Assembly: GCA_026003235.1 (NCBI GenBank)
Contig: BPGW01000008.1
Span: forward strand, 62,001-126,000
Direction: 5' to 3'
Source of the DNA: Bacteroidia bacterium
Lineage (GTDB): Bacteria > Bacteroidota > Bacteroidia > SpSt-205
Length of the DNA: 64,000 bases
The notes beneath the pieces were generated by a model. The model saw nothing but the letters and a program-made list of their open reading frames with translations, did no database searches and was not told where the DNA came from. Positions 10,129 through 20,404 of the stretch are shown here, piece by piece; position 1 is the first letter of the stretch, and the number at the start of each line of letters is the position of its first letter. A program made the position numbers and the translations under genes.

Positions 10129-10158
10129 GGCGCCAGCGGCTTCCGTTGGCGCCTTTTT
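10129..10158 (+). terminator. Rho-independent terminator downstream of dnaK
   Basis: GGCGCCA..TGGCGCC stem followed by TTTTT. Confidence 0.8.
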
Positions 10159-10195
10159 CGTTTAGCCAAGACGCCGATTCTGTACCTTCGCTGGC

Positions 10196-11182
10196 ATGAA
10201 GACAGCCCTTGTCTGTGGAGCGGGGGGCTTCATCGGGAGCCACCTCGTCAAACGACTCAAAGCCGAAGGCTATTGGGTGCGCGGCGTAGACCTCAAGTAT
10301 CCCGAGTTTTCGCCTACCCCCGCCGATGACTTCGTGATAGGAGACCTGCGAGACCCCTACTTCGTGCGATCCGTGATAGACCGGCGCTTTGATGAGATCT
10401 ACCAGCTGGCGGCCGATATGGGCGGCGCCGGCTACGTCTTTACCGGCGAACACGACGCCGACATCATGCACAACTCTGCCCTCATCAACCTCAACGTGCT
10501 GGATGCCGCCTACAAACGCAACTGCAAACGCATCTTTTACTCCTCCTCCGCTTGCATGTACCCGGCTTACAACCAGATGGACCCCGAAAACCCCAAAACC
10601 GCCGAACACACCGCTTACCCCGCTGACCCCGACAGCGAATACGGCTGGGAAAAGCTTTTCAGCGAGCGGCTCTACTTAGCCTACCACCGAAACTACGGCC
10701 TGGAAGTGCGCATTGCCCGCTACCACAATATCTTCGGGCCCGAAGGCACCTGGATAGGCGGCCGCGAAAAAGCCCCCGCCGCCCTCTCCCGAAAAGTCGC
10801 CGTGGCCAAACTCAAAGGCCTCCCCTACATTGAAGTGTGGGGAGATGGACAGCAAACCCGCTCCTTCCTCTATATTGACGAATGCCTGGAAGGGACCCTT
10901 CGGCTCATGCGCTCGGATTTCACGGGCCCAGTCAATATCGGCTCCGAAGAGATGGTGACCATCAACCAGCTTGCTGCCCTCCTGATGGAGATAGCCGGTG
11001 TGCAACTGGAGATTAGGCATGTGCCGGGGCCGGTAGGGGTTCGGGGCCGCACGTCGGACAACGCCCTCATCCAGGAAAAGCTTGGCTGGAAGCCCTCGGA
11101 GCCCCTGCGCAGAGGCCTGGAACGCACCTACGCCTGGATAGAGGAGCAGGTTCGCAAGGCTATCGCCGCCGGCAAACTCTAA
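10196..11182 (+). CDS. NAD-dependent epimerase/dehydratase, GDP-mannose 3,5-epimerase-like
   Basis: 328 aa; GAGGFIGSHL, QLAADMGGAGYV, YGWEKL, RYHNIFGPEGTWIGGREKAPAAL as in GME-type epimerases. Confidence 0.8.
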   Translation: MKTALVCGAGGFIGSHLVKRLKAEGYWVRGVDLKYPEFSPTPADDFVIGDLRDPYFVRSVIDRRFDEIYQLAADMGGAGYVFTGEHDADIMHNSALINLNVLDAAYKRNCKRIFYSSSACMYPAYNQMDPENPKTAEHTAYPADPDSEYGWEKLFSERLYLAYHRNYGLEVRIARYHNIFGPEGTWIGGREKAPAALSRKVAVAKLKGLPYIEVWGDGQQTRSFLYIDECLEGTLRLMRSDFTGPVNIGSEEMVTINQLAALLMEIAGVQLEIRHVPGPVGVRGRTSDNALIQEKLGWKPSEPLRRGLERTYAWIEEQVRKAIAAGKL

Positions 11183-11185
11183 GCT

Positions 11186-12163
11186 ATGCGCCCGCGTTTG
11201 GGCCTTTTGTGTTCGGGAGGGGACGCACCCGGCATGAATGCGGCCATTCGTGCGGTGGTTCGCATGGCCTTGTACCTGGGCTATGAGCCGGTGGGCATTT
11301 TTCGGGGCTATGAGGGCCTTATCGCCGGGGAAGTACAGCCCCTCACCGCCAGCGATGTGAGCGGCATCCTTCAGCGGGGGGGCACTATCCTCCGGTCCGG
11401 TCGCAGCGCCGCCTTCCGCACGCCAGAAGGCCGAAAAAAAGCTTACCAGACCCTCCAGACCCACCACATCCAGCGCCTCATCGTGATAGGAGGCGATGGC
11501 ACGGCCCGAGGCGCCCAGACCTTCCTGGAAGAGTACCCCGACCTTCAGATTCTCGGGCTGCCCGGCACCATAGACAACGACCTTTACGGCACGGACCTCA
11601 CCATTGGCTTTGACACAGCGGTCAACATCGCCGTAGAAGCCATAGATCGCCTGCGAGATACGGCAGCAGCCATGGGCCGCCTCTTCCTGGTGGAAGTGAT
11701 GGGGCGCGATGCAGGCTTCATTGCTCTGCATACCGCGGTGGCCAGCGGCGCCGAAGCCGTCCTCATCCCCGAGACGCCTACCGACTTTGACGCTATCGTG
11801 CGCGTATTGGAGCGGGGTTGGCAGCGCCAAAAAACCTCCTCTATTATCGTCGTAGCCGAGGGCGATGAAGCAGGCGGCGTGCTGAATGTAGCCCGGCAGC
11901 TGGAGAGCCGCTTCCCGCATTATGAAATTCGGACCGTGGTGCTGGGGCACATCCAGCGAGGGGGAGCGCCTACCGCTACAGACCGCATCTTGGCCACCCA
12001 GCTTGGCGCCGCCGCCGTGCAATACCTGCACGAAGGCGCTTCGGGAGCTATGCTGGGCCTGGTACAAGGGCAAATCACCCTTACCCCCTTCTCCAAAGCC
12101 ACCAAGTCCCACGCCCCTCCCCATCCCTTCCTCCTGCGGCTCGTGGAAATCCTTTCCCTTTAG
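11186..12163 (+). CDS. pfkA: ATP-dependent 6-phosphofructokinase
   Basis: 325 aa; GLLCSGGDAPGMNAAIRAVVR, IGGDGTARGA, LPGTIDNDLYGTDLTIGFDTA, GHIQRGGAPTATDR. Confidence 0.96.
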   Translation: MRPRLGLLCSGGDAPGMNAAIRAVVRMALYLGYEPVGIFRGYEGLIAGEVQPLTASDVSGILQRGGTILRSGRSAAFRTPEGRKKAYQTLQTHHIQRLIVIGGDGTARGAQTFLEEYPDLQILGLPGTIDNDLYGTDLTIGFDTAVNIAVEAIDRLRDTAAAMGRLFLVEVMGRDAGFIALHTAVASGAEAVLIPETPTDFDAIVRVLERGWQRQKTSSIIVVAEGDEAGGVLNVARQLESRFPHYEIRTVVLGHIQRGGAPTATDRILATQLGAAAVQYLHEGASGAMLGLVQGQITLTPFSKATKSHAPPHPFLLRLVEILSL

Positions 12164-14235
12164 CGCAAGTGCCGAGCGAAAAATCGTTCGGCTTCCCAGT
12201 AGACTCGGTACCGGTAGCGTCCCAGGCCGTGGTTTTGGTTAGGGAAGATGCGCCATTCCAGGGGGGCCTCCGGCTGCATGCGCAGCACCCGTTCTATGAA
12301 CTGGTACGCGTGTTCCACATGCACATTGTCATCGGCCTCCCCGTGGATAAGGAGGACTGGCACGCGCAGGGGTTTGTCGGTGGGGGGCAAGGCGGTTTCC
12401 TGATAACCGGAGCCGTTGCTTGAGGCCAGCCCCATGAACCGTTCGGTGTAAGCGCTGTCGTACAGGCGCCAGTCTGTGACGGGGGCCACCGCCACCGCCG
12501 CCGCCAGGCCGTCCGGCGCCGCATACGCCAGCCGCAGCGCCATATAGCCCCCGTAGCTCCACCCAAAGGCCCCTACCTTCCCCACATAAGGCCGCTCTCG
12601 TAGCCATCGCACAAACGCCACCAAGTCCTCGGTCTCCAGAAGGCCCAGCTTCCCATACGTGGCAAAGCGCTCTTCGGGGTACAAGGCCGTCCCAACGCCG
12701 TCTGCGCACGCCACCAGATAGCCCTGCTGCGTCAGATAGGCTTGCCAGAAAAAGGAGATGTTCTGAAACTCGTGGCTCACTTGCTGCGATCCAGGCCCGC
12801 CGTAAAAAGTTAGCACCACCGGGTAAGTGCGCGTAGAGTCAAAGTTTGCAGGCAGGAGTAGATAGCCCCATCGGCTTTTCCCTCCTGCGCCGGCAAACAG
12901 CACAAAGCGCACCTGAACCGAAGGAATCGGGAGCGTTTTGTTCAAGTCTGGCAGGGTAAGCTGGCGGAGAGGGTCCCGAGCTGATCGGATCGTTTCTCGG
13001 GGTGGGGTCAGAAAGTCGCTTTCCCGCAGGTAGAGGAGGTCGCCGGCCAGCTCGGCTTCGGTCCAAGGTAAGGTGCTGCTGATCCAGGCTGGCTGCGGCT
13101 GGCGCTGACTCAGGTTGAGGTAGCCTACCCGCTGTTCCAGGGGGGTCTTACCTGAGGCCAAGAAGAAGAGCCGGCCCGCCGCATAGCCTACCAGTTTGCG
13201 CAGGCCAGGTACCCTGTACACGGCCAATCGGCGGCCCTTGTAGTCGTAGCGCCAGATTTCGGGTATGGGCTGACCCGTCGCCAGGTAGAAAAGCTCCGGC
13301 TGGTCAGTCCGCCATACAAGGAGCTTGCGATCATCCCAGGAGAAAAACCCCCTCGTACTGTCAGAGAAGAACACCGTAGGCATGCCCTTTTCAGGTTCGT
13401 ACCGGTAGAGGGTGAAGCGGTTCTGGGTGCGTGTTAGGTGCACGAAATACAGCTCATCCCCCATAGGGCTCCAGCTTAGCCACGGCAGGTATCCGCCTGT
13501 GGTGTCGGCCCACACTTGCCAGGTTTGGCCTGTCTCCAGGTCGTGTAGGTAAAGTCGCACCTCAGGGTTCGGCTCACCCACGCGGGGGTAAGGCAGCGGG
13601 ACCACCCTTGGGTATCCGAGGGAGGCTCCATTAGGCCTGTGGAAAACCAGGGGATAAGTGGGGGTTCGCTGGTTGTCCAAGGTTAGGTAGGCCACGTACC
13701 GGCCCGAAGGGGCTATTTCAAAAGCGCGGGTAAAGCTTAGCTCTTCTTCATAGAGCCAGTCGGTGGTGCCAGCCTGGCGCAGGCCCGTCAGCCGGGTCAG
13801 CGTGTCCAGGCGGCCAGCTGCCCACCGGTACGCGTACAGGTTCTGTTCGTCGGCCAGGACTACCGTTTCTCCATCGGGCGTGAAAGCGGCTTCTTTCCAA
13901 GCTTGGCCGGGAAGAGGGCGTTTCTCTGCGCCTCGTATCCACTCTACAGGGCCTTGGCTGGAGCGGCGAAAGATAGGCTGGACCGAAGTCCAGGCCAGCA
14001 CCCCCTTGCCTTCGGGGGCAGGAAGATACCGCGGCCATTCGGCCCCCCGCCCCAGCGTCTCCGCCCGCAGCTCGCTCCCAATACGATACAACGCGCCCTC
14101 CTCTGACTGGCCGTACCAGCCATCCGGCCCTGCTACCAGCTCATGCGTGCGCGCATAAAACCGGTATTCCTTCCAAATAGCCGGCAGGGATAGCGTCTGC
14201 GCCCACACCAGGCTTATCCAGACAGCCCACGGCAT
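12160..14235 (-). CDS. Prolyl oligopeptidase / dipeptidyl peptidase IV family (S9) protein
   Basis: GAFGWSYGGYMALRLAY nucleophile motif, HGEADDNVHVEHAYQF; start placed at MPWAVW because TACTTTTG lies 3 nt upstream (ORF track begins at 14319). Confidence 0.88.
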   Translation of the reverse strand: MPWAVWISLVWAQTLSLPAIWKEYRFYARTHELVAGPDGWYGQSEEGALYRIGSELRAETLGRGAEWPRYLPAPEGKGVLAWTSVQPIFRRSSQGPVEWIRGAEKRPLPGQAWKEAAFTPDGETVVLADEQNLYAYRWAAGRLDTLTRLTGLRQAGTTDWLYEEELSFTRAFEIAPSGRYVAYLTLDNQRTPTYPLVFHRPNGASLGYPRVVPLPYPRVGEPNPEVRLYLHDLETGQTWQVWADTTGGYLPWLSWSPMGDELYFVHLTRTQNRFTLYRYEPEKGMPTVFFSDSTRGFFSWDDRKLLVWRTDQPELFYLATGQPIPEIWRYDYKGRRLAVYRVPGLRKLVGYAAGRLFFLASGKTPLEQRVGYLNLSQRQPQPAWISSTLPWTEAELAGDLLYLRESDFLTPPRETIRSARDPLRQLTLPDLNKTLPIPSVQVRFVLFAGAGGKSRWGYLLLPANFDSTRTYPVVLTFYGGPGSQQVSHEFQNISFFWQAYLTQQGYLVACADGVGTALYPEERFATYGKLGLLETEDLVAFVRWLRERPYVGKVGAFGWSYGGYMALRLAYAAPDGLAAAVAVAPVTDWRLYDSAYTERFMGLASSNGSGYQETALPPTDKPLRVPVLLIHGEADDNVHVEHAYQFIERVLRMQPEAPLEWRIFPNQNHGLGRYRYRVYWEAERFFARHLR

Positions 14236-14353
14236 CCCCAAAAGTACACCAGCCTTACCACTCAGGCAGCTTGGGCGACCACTCAGCTGCTTGGTGCAAC
14301 CTTCTGTGCAAAAGCCCACCCGGTTGTCCTATGGTTTGCCCTAATTTTGCTGC

Positions 14354-16969
14354 ATGCCGTTTCGGCTTTGCCTTATTCTGCTGGCTGGGCTGGTAGGAGC
14401 GCAAGTCCTGCCTGATAGTGTGTACATCCGCCTCAAGGAACAAGGTATCAATCCCTACGCTTCTCCACCGCCTCCTCCAGGCACCCCTCGCCCCCTCACG
14501 CTGCCGGAGTCTGACTGCAGCGGTGCTATCCGCCTGTGTTCAAACACCTACAACTACCCTGGGGGTATCCCCGATGCGGGCATCGTCTCCGAGCTCTCTA
14601 ACGATGGCCGAGGCACCTGCCTGCTGGGGGGCGAGCATCGCTCGGTGTGGTTCATCTTCACGGTGCAGACGGGGGGCACCTTTGGGTTTCTCATCTGCCC
14701 CAACGCCGCCACAGGCAATGACTACGACTTCGCGCTATGGGATGTGACCGGCCTCTCGGACCCCTGCAGCATCTTCCAGGGCACGGGCAATGTCCCTGCC
14801 CCCATCCGGTGTAACTTTTCTGTACCGAACCAAACGAGCTGCTGCGGCGGCATCACCTGCGGCAATGACGGCCTGACCGGCCTGGACCACACCAATCCCG
14901 TACCAGGTCCGCTCTCCTACAATGCATCTGGGCCCGCGGTCATGCCGGGCCTCAATGTGAGCGCAGGCCAAACTTTTCTTCTGCTCGTTGACAACTGGAG
15001 TAACAACAACGTCGGCTTCTCAATCACCTTTTACGGCACGGCGCAGTACTTTGACAACACGCCTCCGCAGCTGGATAGCGCTTATCGGGTGTGTAGCCCG
15101 TCGTATGATAACCAGCTGGGTGCCCTGACGCGCATCCGGGTGCGCTTCAATGAGCTGATAAATGTCTCTACGGTGGCTGCCAATGGCGGTGACTTCGCGG
15201 TGATAGACAATACCACCAGCGCGACTATCCCTGTAACGGCGGCTTCTTCCGTAAATCCCCCCCAAACCAATACCGTAGAGCTGACCTTGGGGCAGCCCCT
15301 CGTGCCCGGCCGCGGTTATACGGTGCACGTAGCCTACAATGGGAGCTCTTCGGATGGAAATGCGATAGGAGACCAATGCGGGGTGATAGTGCCTTTGCCC
15401 GATATCCCTGTGGGAGGTTCCGCCACGTCGTACACCTTCACGGTGCTGGATACGCTGGCTATTCAGGTTTCCACCACGAGCCCTCGGTGTGTGGGTACCG
15501 CAACAGGGAGCGTAACCATGCAGGTGTCTGGAGGCAAGTCTCCTTACGAATACGCTCTGGTGTCAGGCTCAAGTGGTGCGCCGCCGGCGGCGGGGTGGGG
15601 GCCTACCTCCACTTTCACGGGGCGAGCGGCCGGCACTTACACCGTCTGGGTGCGGGATGCCATGGGCTGCGTGCAGCGGCGGGTCATTCAGCTTGCGGAT
15701 CCGCCTGCCCTATCTGTCGTGGTGGAAGACTCGCTTCTCAGAGATTGTGGAGGGCGGGCCTATGTCCAGCTCAATGGGTCAGGCGGAACGCCTCCGTATC
15801 AGTTCAGTGTATTGCCGGTTTCTCCTACCTGGCAGGCAAGCGGATACTTTGGTGGGCTGACGGCAGGCACGTACACCCTTCGGGTGCGGGATGCCAACGG
15901 TTGTATAGCCACCCGGTCGGTCACCGTCCAACCGGGGAATCCTGTCACGCTGACGCTGGTGCAGGTGGACACGGTGCGCTGCGCAGGCGAGACGGGCGGC
16001 TTCACGGTGCAGGCGGGCGGAGGGAATGGAGGAGGCTTTACCTACGTCCTCACGCCAGGAGGGCAAACCTCCACCACGGGCACTTTCACGGGCCTCCCCG
16101 CCGGTGCTTATCTGGTGCGCGCAACCGATGGCGTGGGCTGCTATGATACGCTCACGGTCGTGCTACCTGAACCCGCTCCCTTAGCCGTTCAAGACTCTGC
16201 TATCACCCCTTCTACCTGCCTACGCGGCTCGGATGGGGCCGTTACCCTCACCATCACGGGCGGCAACCCCCCTTATACTTTCCAGTGGACAGCTCCGGGC
16301 GGCACTCCGCTGGCCTCTACGACCAGCACCGCTTCTGGATTGGCTCCGGGAAGCTATACCGTCCAAGTTACTGACCGCAAAGGCTGTGTCCTGGGCCCGC
16401 TCACCTACTCAGTGGGGTATACCTACGACGCGCAAATTCAGAGGGTCTCGGCCCAGATCGTTGAAGACTGCCCAGCTAAGAAGTACCAGTACGAGGTGGT
16501 GGCTACGGGAGTAGCGCCCCTCTCTTACCGGTGGATTTGGGACGATGGCACCCAAGAGACCACCCAGGTTCCTCAGGCAGAGCATAGTTACGACCCGCTG
16601 CGGGGTGGGCCGGCGCGCGTGCAGGTGCAGGTCAGCAGCGGGGGGGTTTGTGTAGCAGAGACGACCTTCACGGTGGAGCTGGTGGCCTGCAGCGGACTCA
16701 TTTTCCCCTCCGCCATCTCGCCTAACGCAGACGGCATCAACGACCGGTGGAATATCCAAGCGCTGGGCTTTCAGCGGTATACCGTGGTCATCTACGATCG
16801 GTGGGGGGCAGAAGTGTGGACCAATGGGGGTGATCCCGCTCGCATCTGGGACGGACGCGACAAAAACGGCCGCGAGCTACCGGAGGGCGCCTATGTGTTC
16901 ATATTCACCGGCACAGACAATAATGGGAAGGCTGTCCAGCGCAGCGGTACGGTGACCCTGCTTCGTTAG
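14354..16969 (+). CDS. SprB-repeat protein with gliding motility-associated (T9SS type B / CHU_C) C-terminal domain
   Basis: 871 aa; FPSAISPNADGINDRWNIQ...YTVVIYDRWGAEVWTN...WDGRDKNGRELPEGAYVF; repeats with G.PPY.F. Confidence 0.88.
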   Translation: MPFRLCLILLAGLVGAQVLPDSVYIRLKEQGINPYASPPPPPGTPRPLTLPESDCSGAIRLCSNTYNYPGGIPDAGIVSELSNDGRGTCLLGGEHRSVWFIFTVQTGGTFGFLICPNAATGNDYDFALWDVTGLSDPCSIFQGTGNVPAPIRCNFSVPNQTSCCGGITCGNDGLTGLDHTNPVPGPLSYNASGPAVMPGLNVSAGQTFLLLVDNWSNNNVGFSITFYGTAQYFDNTPPQLDSAYRVCSPSYDNQLGALTRIRVRFNELINVSTVAANGGDFAVIDNTTSATIPVTAASSVNPPQTNTVELTLGQPLVPGRGYTVHVAYNGSSSDGNAIGDQCGVIVPLPDIPVGGSATSYTFTVLDTLAIQVSTTSPRCVGTATGSVTMQVSGGKSPYEYALVSGSSGAPPAAGWGPTSTFTGRAAGTYTVWVRDAMGCVQRRVIQLADPPALSVVVEDSLLRDCGGRAYVQLNGSGGTPPYQFSVLPVSPTWQASGYFGGLTAGTYTLRVRDANGCIATRSVTVQPGNPVTLTLVQVDTVRCAGETGGFTVQAGGGNGGGFTYVLTPGGQTSTTGTFTGLPAGAYLVRATDGVGCYDTLTVVLPEPAPLAVQDSAITPSTCLRGSDGAVTLTITGGNPPYTFQWTAPGGTPLASTTSTASGLAPGSYTVQVTDRKGCVLGPLTYSVGYTYDAQIQRVSAQIVEDCPAKKYQYEVVATGVAPLSYRWIWDDGTQETTQVPQAEHSYDPLRGGPARVQVQVSSGGVCVAETTFTVELVACSGLIFPSAISPNADGINDRWNIQALGFQRYTVVIYDRWGAEVWTNGGDPARIWDGRDKNGRELPEGAYVFIFTGTDNNGKAVQRSGTVTLLR

Positions 16970-16986
16970 GCGGTCAGGCCATACGC

Positions 16987-17023
16987 AAAGGGGGGAGGAT
17001 CTGCCTTCGGTCCTCCCCCCTTT
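16987..17023. terminator. Bidirectional terminator between convergent genes
   Basis: AAAGGGGGGAGGA-11 nt-TCCTCCCCCCTTT perfect 13-bp inverted repeat. Confidence 0.8.
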
Positions 17024-19283
17024 AGCGAAGAAGAGCTTTTTCCAGCGCGCTTTTCCAGAGACCTTGCCAGCTCAGGAGGTCCAGGGTTAGGCGGCCGGCC
17101 CCCGTCTCCAGCTCGGCCCACGCGAGGGAAGGCACGGTTTCTCCCAGGCGATAGGTGGCCAAGCCTGCGGCTTGCGTGCGGGCTTCCAGGGTTTGGGCGT
17201 CTCCGGGGGCTACCGCTACGACCACGCGTCCCCCATCTTCGCCAAACCAGAACGCATCGGTACGAGAGCCAACCGGTTGGCGTACCCTGAAGCCTGCTTC
17301 CCCCCAAAAGGCCATCTCAAGCAGGGCAATCAGCAACCCACCGTCTGAGACATCCTGGGCTGCCAGCAAGAGGCCTTCCGCAGCCAGCTGGGGCAAGAGC
17401 GTAATCAAAACCTTCTCGGCCGGAAGCGACAGCCGGGGGGGCGGCGAGTAACGAACCCCTCGCACTTCTCGCAGGTAATGGCTGCTGTTGAGAGTAGGGC
17501 GAAAAATCGCTTCGCTGTCGCCAATGAGGTAGAGGAGGGCGGGGGCGGCGGGCAAAGCTGCCGGCGTCCATCGTTCCAGCGCTTTCTCCAAAAGGCCGAC
17601 AACCCCTATCACGGGGGTCGGCAGGATCGCTCCTGCTTCGTCCTGGTTGTAGAAGCTCACATTGCCGCCGGTAACGGGAAGATGGAGGGCTTGGCAGGCT
17701 TCCCGCAGCCCCTCCACCGCCTGCACGAACTGCCAGTACACTTCGGGGGTTTGGGGGCTGCCAAAGTTTAGGCAGTTGGTCACGCCGAGGGGTACCGCCC
17801 CGGTGCAGGCCACTTGCCGAGCCGCTTCGGCTACGGCCAGGGCCGTGCCTACCCGGGGATCGGCCTCCACCCACCAGGGGTTGCCATCCAGCCGCATCGC
17901 CAGCGCCCGATCGGTATAAGGCAGCCGGACCACCGCCGCTGCCCCAGGAAGCCCCACCGCACTCCCTACCGTGGCTGCCCCCACCATCCGATCATACTGC
18001 TCGTAAATCCACCCTTTGTGTGCGAGATTGGGATGCGTAAGCAGCCTCCGAAGGGCCTCCAGAAAAGCCTCCGGACCTTCCAGGTCAGGAACCTCCTTCT
18101 CAGAGAAACGCGCAACCTCCTCCAAATAAGCGGGTGGCTTCTGCGGCCAGTCGTACACAGGGGCTCCTTCGCCGCTCATGAGCAAGGAAGGGGGCAGTTC
18201 GGCTACCTTCTGCCCCTTCCACCAGTATTCCAGCAGGCCGGTATCCGTGACCTCGCCGATTTCGGTGCAGAGCAGCTCCCACTTGGCGGCGATAGCCTGG
18301 ATTTTCTGCACGTGGTGAGGCTCGGTAATAAGGAGCATCCGTTCCTGGGATTCAGAGAGGAGGATTTCGTGGGGCTGGCTTAGGCCTCCCCTGAGGGGCA
18401 CGCGATCCAACCAGATACGCATGCCTGTGCCGCCTCGCGCGGCGGTTTCTGCGGTGGAACTGGCCAGGCCAGCGGCGCCCATGTCTTGCATGCCCACCAA
18501 TAGCCGAGCCTCCACCATCTCTTGGATAGCTTCCACGAGGAGCTTTTCCTTGAAGGGGTCGCCTACCTGGATGGCAGGCAGGTTTTCGGCGGTGTTTCCG
18601 CTTAGGGTTTCCGAGGCGAAGGCCGCTCCTCCTATGCCGTCGGGGCCTGTCGCAGCCCCCAGGTACAAGACCCGGTTGCCAGGGCCTTGGGCGCGAGCGC
18701 TAACCAGGTTTTCCACCCGCACCACACCCAAACTAAAAGCGTTCACGATAGGCTTGCCCCGGTACTCCGGCGCAAAGTAGGTTTCTCCTCCGACGGTAGG
18801 AACCCCCAGCGCATTCCCGTAGTCGCCGATGCCTCGGACGACGCCTTCTATGATGCGCTGCGTGGCCGGGTCTATGGGCCAGCCAAAGTGAAGGGAGTTG
18901 AGAGCGGCGATAGGGCGAGCTCCCACCGCCAAGATATCCCGGTGGATGCCCCCTACGCCGGTGGCCGCCCCTTGATAGGGCGCTACGGCGCTGGGATGGT
19001 TATGCGACTCCACCTTGAAGGCGATAGCCCACCCGTCTCCAAGGTCAAGGAGGCCGGCGTTTTCCTCACCTGCGGCGCGAAGCGTGCGCGCCCCACGGCG
19101 GGGCAGCTTTCGCAAATGCAGAAGCGAGCTCTTGTAGCTGCAGTGTTCACTCCACAGGGCCGAAAAAAGCCACACTTCCACGGGACTGGGTTCCCGTCCC
19201 AGCAAAGCCAAAATGCGCTCGTACTCTGCGGCCGAAAGGCCTGCTTTCTCCGCTATTGCACGGCTCGTAAGAAGCGTTCCCAT
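17022..19283 (-). CDS. purL: Phosphoribosylformylglycinamidine synthase subunit PurL
   Basis: 753 aa; [47 protein letters not shown]. Confidence 0.97.
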   Translation of the reverse strand: MGTLLTSRAIAEKAGLSAAEYERILALLGREPSPVEVWLFSALWSEHCSYKSSLLHLRKLPRRGARTLRAAGEENAGLLDLGDGWAIAFKVESHNHPSAVAPYQGAATGVGGIHRDILAVGARPIAALNSLHFGWPIDPATQRIIEGVVRGIGDYGNALGVPTVGGETYFAPEYRGKPIVNAFSLGVVRVENLVSARAQGPGNRVLYLGAATGPDGIGGAAFASETLSGNTAENLPAIQVGDPFKEKLLVEAIQEMVEARLLVGMQDMGAAGLASSTAETAARGGTGMRIWLDRVPLRGGLSQPHEILLSESQERMLLITEPHHVQKIQAIAAKWELLCTEIGEVTDTGLLEYWWKGQKVAELPPSLLMSGEGAPVYDWPQKPPAYLEEVARFSEKEVPDLEGPEAFLEALRRLLTHPNLAHKGWIYEQYDRMVGAATVGSAVGLPGAAAVVRLPYTDRALAMRLDGNPWWVEADPRVGTALAVAEAARQVACTGAVPLGVTNCLNFGSPQTPEVYWQFVQAVEGLREACQALHLPVTGGNVSFYNQDEAGAILPTPVIGVVGLLEKALERWTPAALPAAPALLYLIGDSEAIFRPTLNSSHYLREVRGVRYSPPPRLSLPAEKVLITLLPQLAAEGLLLAAQDVSDGGLLIALLEMAFWGEAGFRVRQPVGSRTDAFWFGEDGGRVVVAVAPGDAQTLEARTQAAGLATYRLGETVPSLAWAELETGAGRLTLDLLSWQGLWKSALEKALLR

Positions 19284-20362
19284 CGCGGTTTCCAGTTCTC
19301 AATCGACAGGATGACGAAAACCGGCTTGCCTACGATGTGGTCTTCGGGCACCGGCCCCCAGAATCGCCCATCTAAGGAGTTGTATCGGTTGTCGCCCATT
19401 ACGAAGTAATAGTTTTGCTCAAAGGTGTAGTGGGAGGCGGGGTTTCCATCCAGGTAGACGCGTCCTTCGGCTACTTCCAGGGTATGGCCTTCGTAGCCTT
19501 CAATGAGGCGGCGGTAGAGGGCTATATGCTGAGCTGTGAGGGGTATGCGGTCGCCTTTGCGGGGCAGGTAGAAGGGACCCCAATTGTCCAGGTTCCAGCG
19601 GAAGGCCGTATCGTGGGGGTACATTTCTCGGAGGGGTTCGTTGGGGGGCTGAAGGTGCTGGTAAAAGGTATCCAGGTCGCTTCGGAAAGCTTCCTCAAAG
19701 GCTTTAGCCAGGTAAGCCGGCATGAAAAGGTGATAGGTGCGGTCGTCTAAGGGGATCCAGTTGGGGTTGGAGCTGCCGGGAGGGCGGAAGCCAAACCGTT
19801 CCAGCGCGCGGTAGCTTAGGGGTCCCGTGCGAGCGCGTGCTATGTAACGCATTTGAAGGTACCGAGGCTGGTAACCCGGCTTGCCGTTGATGTATACCAC
19901 GCCGGCCCGCACCTCCAGGGTGTCTCCAGGCACCGCTACGCAGCGCTTGACGTAGTTTTCCTTCATAGAGGGGATGTACACAGGGCCTACGTCGGGGCTG
20001 TTGGGCAAAATGTCGTCGGCGGGGTAGTTGAAGACCAAAATATCCCCGCGCTGGATAGGCTTGAATCCCGGCAGGCGCTTGTAGGGCAGCACGATCCAGT
20101 CCAAGTACGACGGGATGCCGGTGAAAGGGATGTGGTTGTGAATGAAAGGAATGGCCAGCGGTACCATAGGCAAGCGGGGGCCGTAGTGCAATTTGCTCAC
20201 AAAGACCAAGTCCCAAGCCAACAAGGTCCGTTCCATGGAGCTGGTGGGAATGAGGAAAACTTCGGCCAGGAAGGTGCGCACAAAGAGGATAATCGCCAGC
20301 GCAATCAGCAGCTCTCGCCACCAGCGGCGGCGTTGGGCGGCTTTTTCTGGGAGGGCACTCAC
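19253..20362 (-). CDS. lepB: Signal peptidase I
   Basis: [59 protein letters not shown]; start set to GTG 20362, 5 nt after TATCTTTG (ORF track start 20386 lies inside the promoter). Confidence 0.93.
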   Translation of the reverse strand: MSALPEKAAQRRRWWRELLIALAIILFVRTFLAEVFLIPTSSMERTLLAWDLVFVSKLHYGPRLPMVPLAIPFIHNHIPFTGIPSYLDWIVLPYKRLPGFKPIQRGDILVFNYPADDILPNSPDVGPVYIPSMKENYVKRCVAVPGDTLEVRAGVVYINGKPGYQPRYLQMRYIARARTGPLSYRALERFGFRPPGSSNPNWIPLDDRTYHLFMPAYLAKAFEEAFRSDLDTFYQHLQPPNEPLREMYPHDTAFRWNLDNWGPFYLPRKGDRIPLTAQHIALYRRLIEGYEGHTLEVAEGRVYLDGNPASHYTFEQNYYFVMGDNRYNSLDGRFWGPVPEDHIVGKPVFVILSIENWKPRWERFLRAVQ

Positions 20363-20404
20363 CCCGGCAAAGATAGGGCACGGCAAATACCCTACTTTTG
20401 AGCC

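Noticed and set aside
8118-10609. Long antisense ORFs opposite dnaK and the epimerase (e.g. 8118-9032, 9348-9863, 10676-12124)
   Set aside because: Shadow ORFs expected in GC-rich DNA; the plus-strand proteins are unmistakable.
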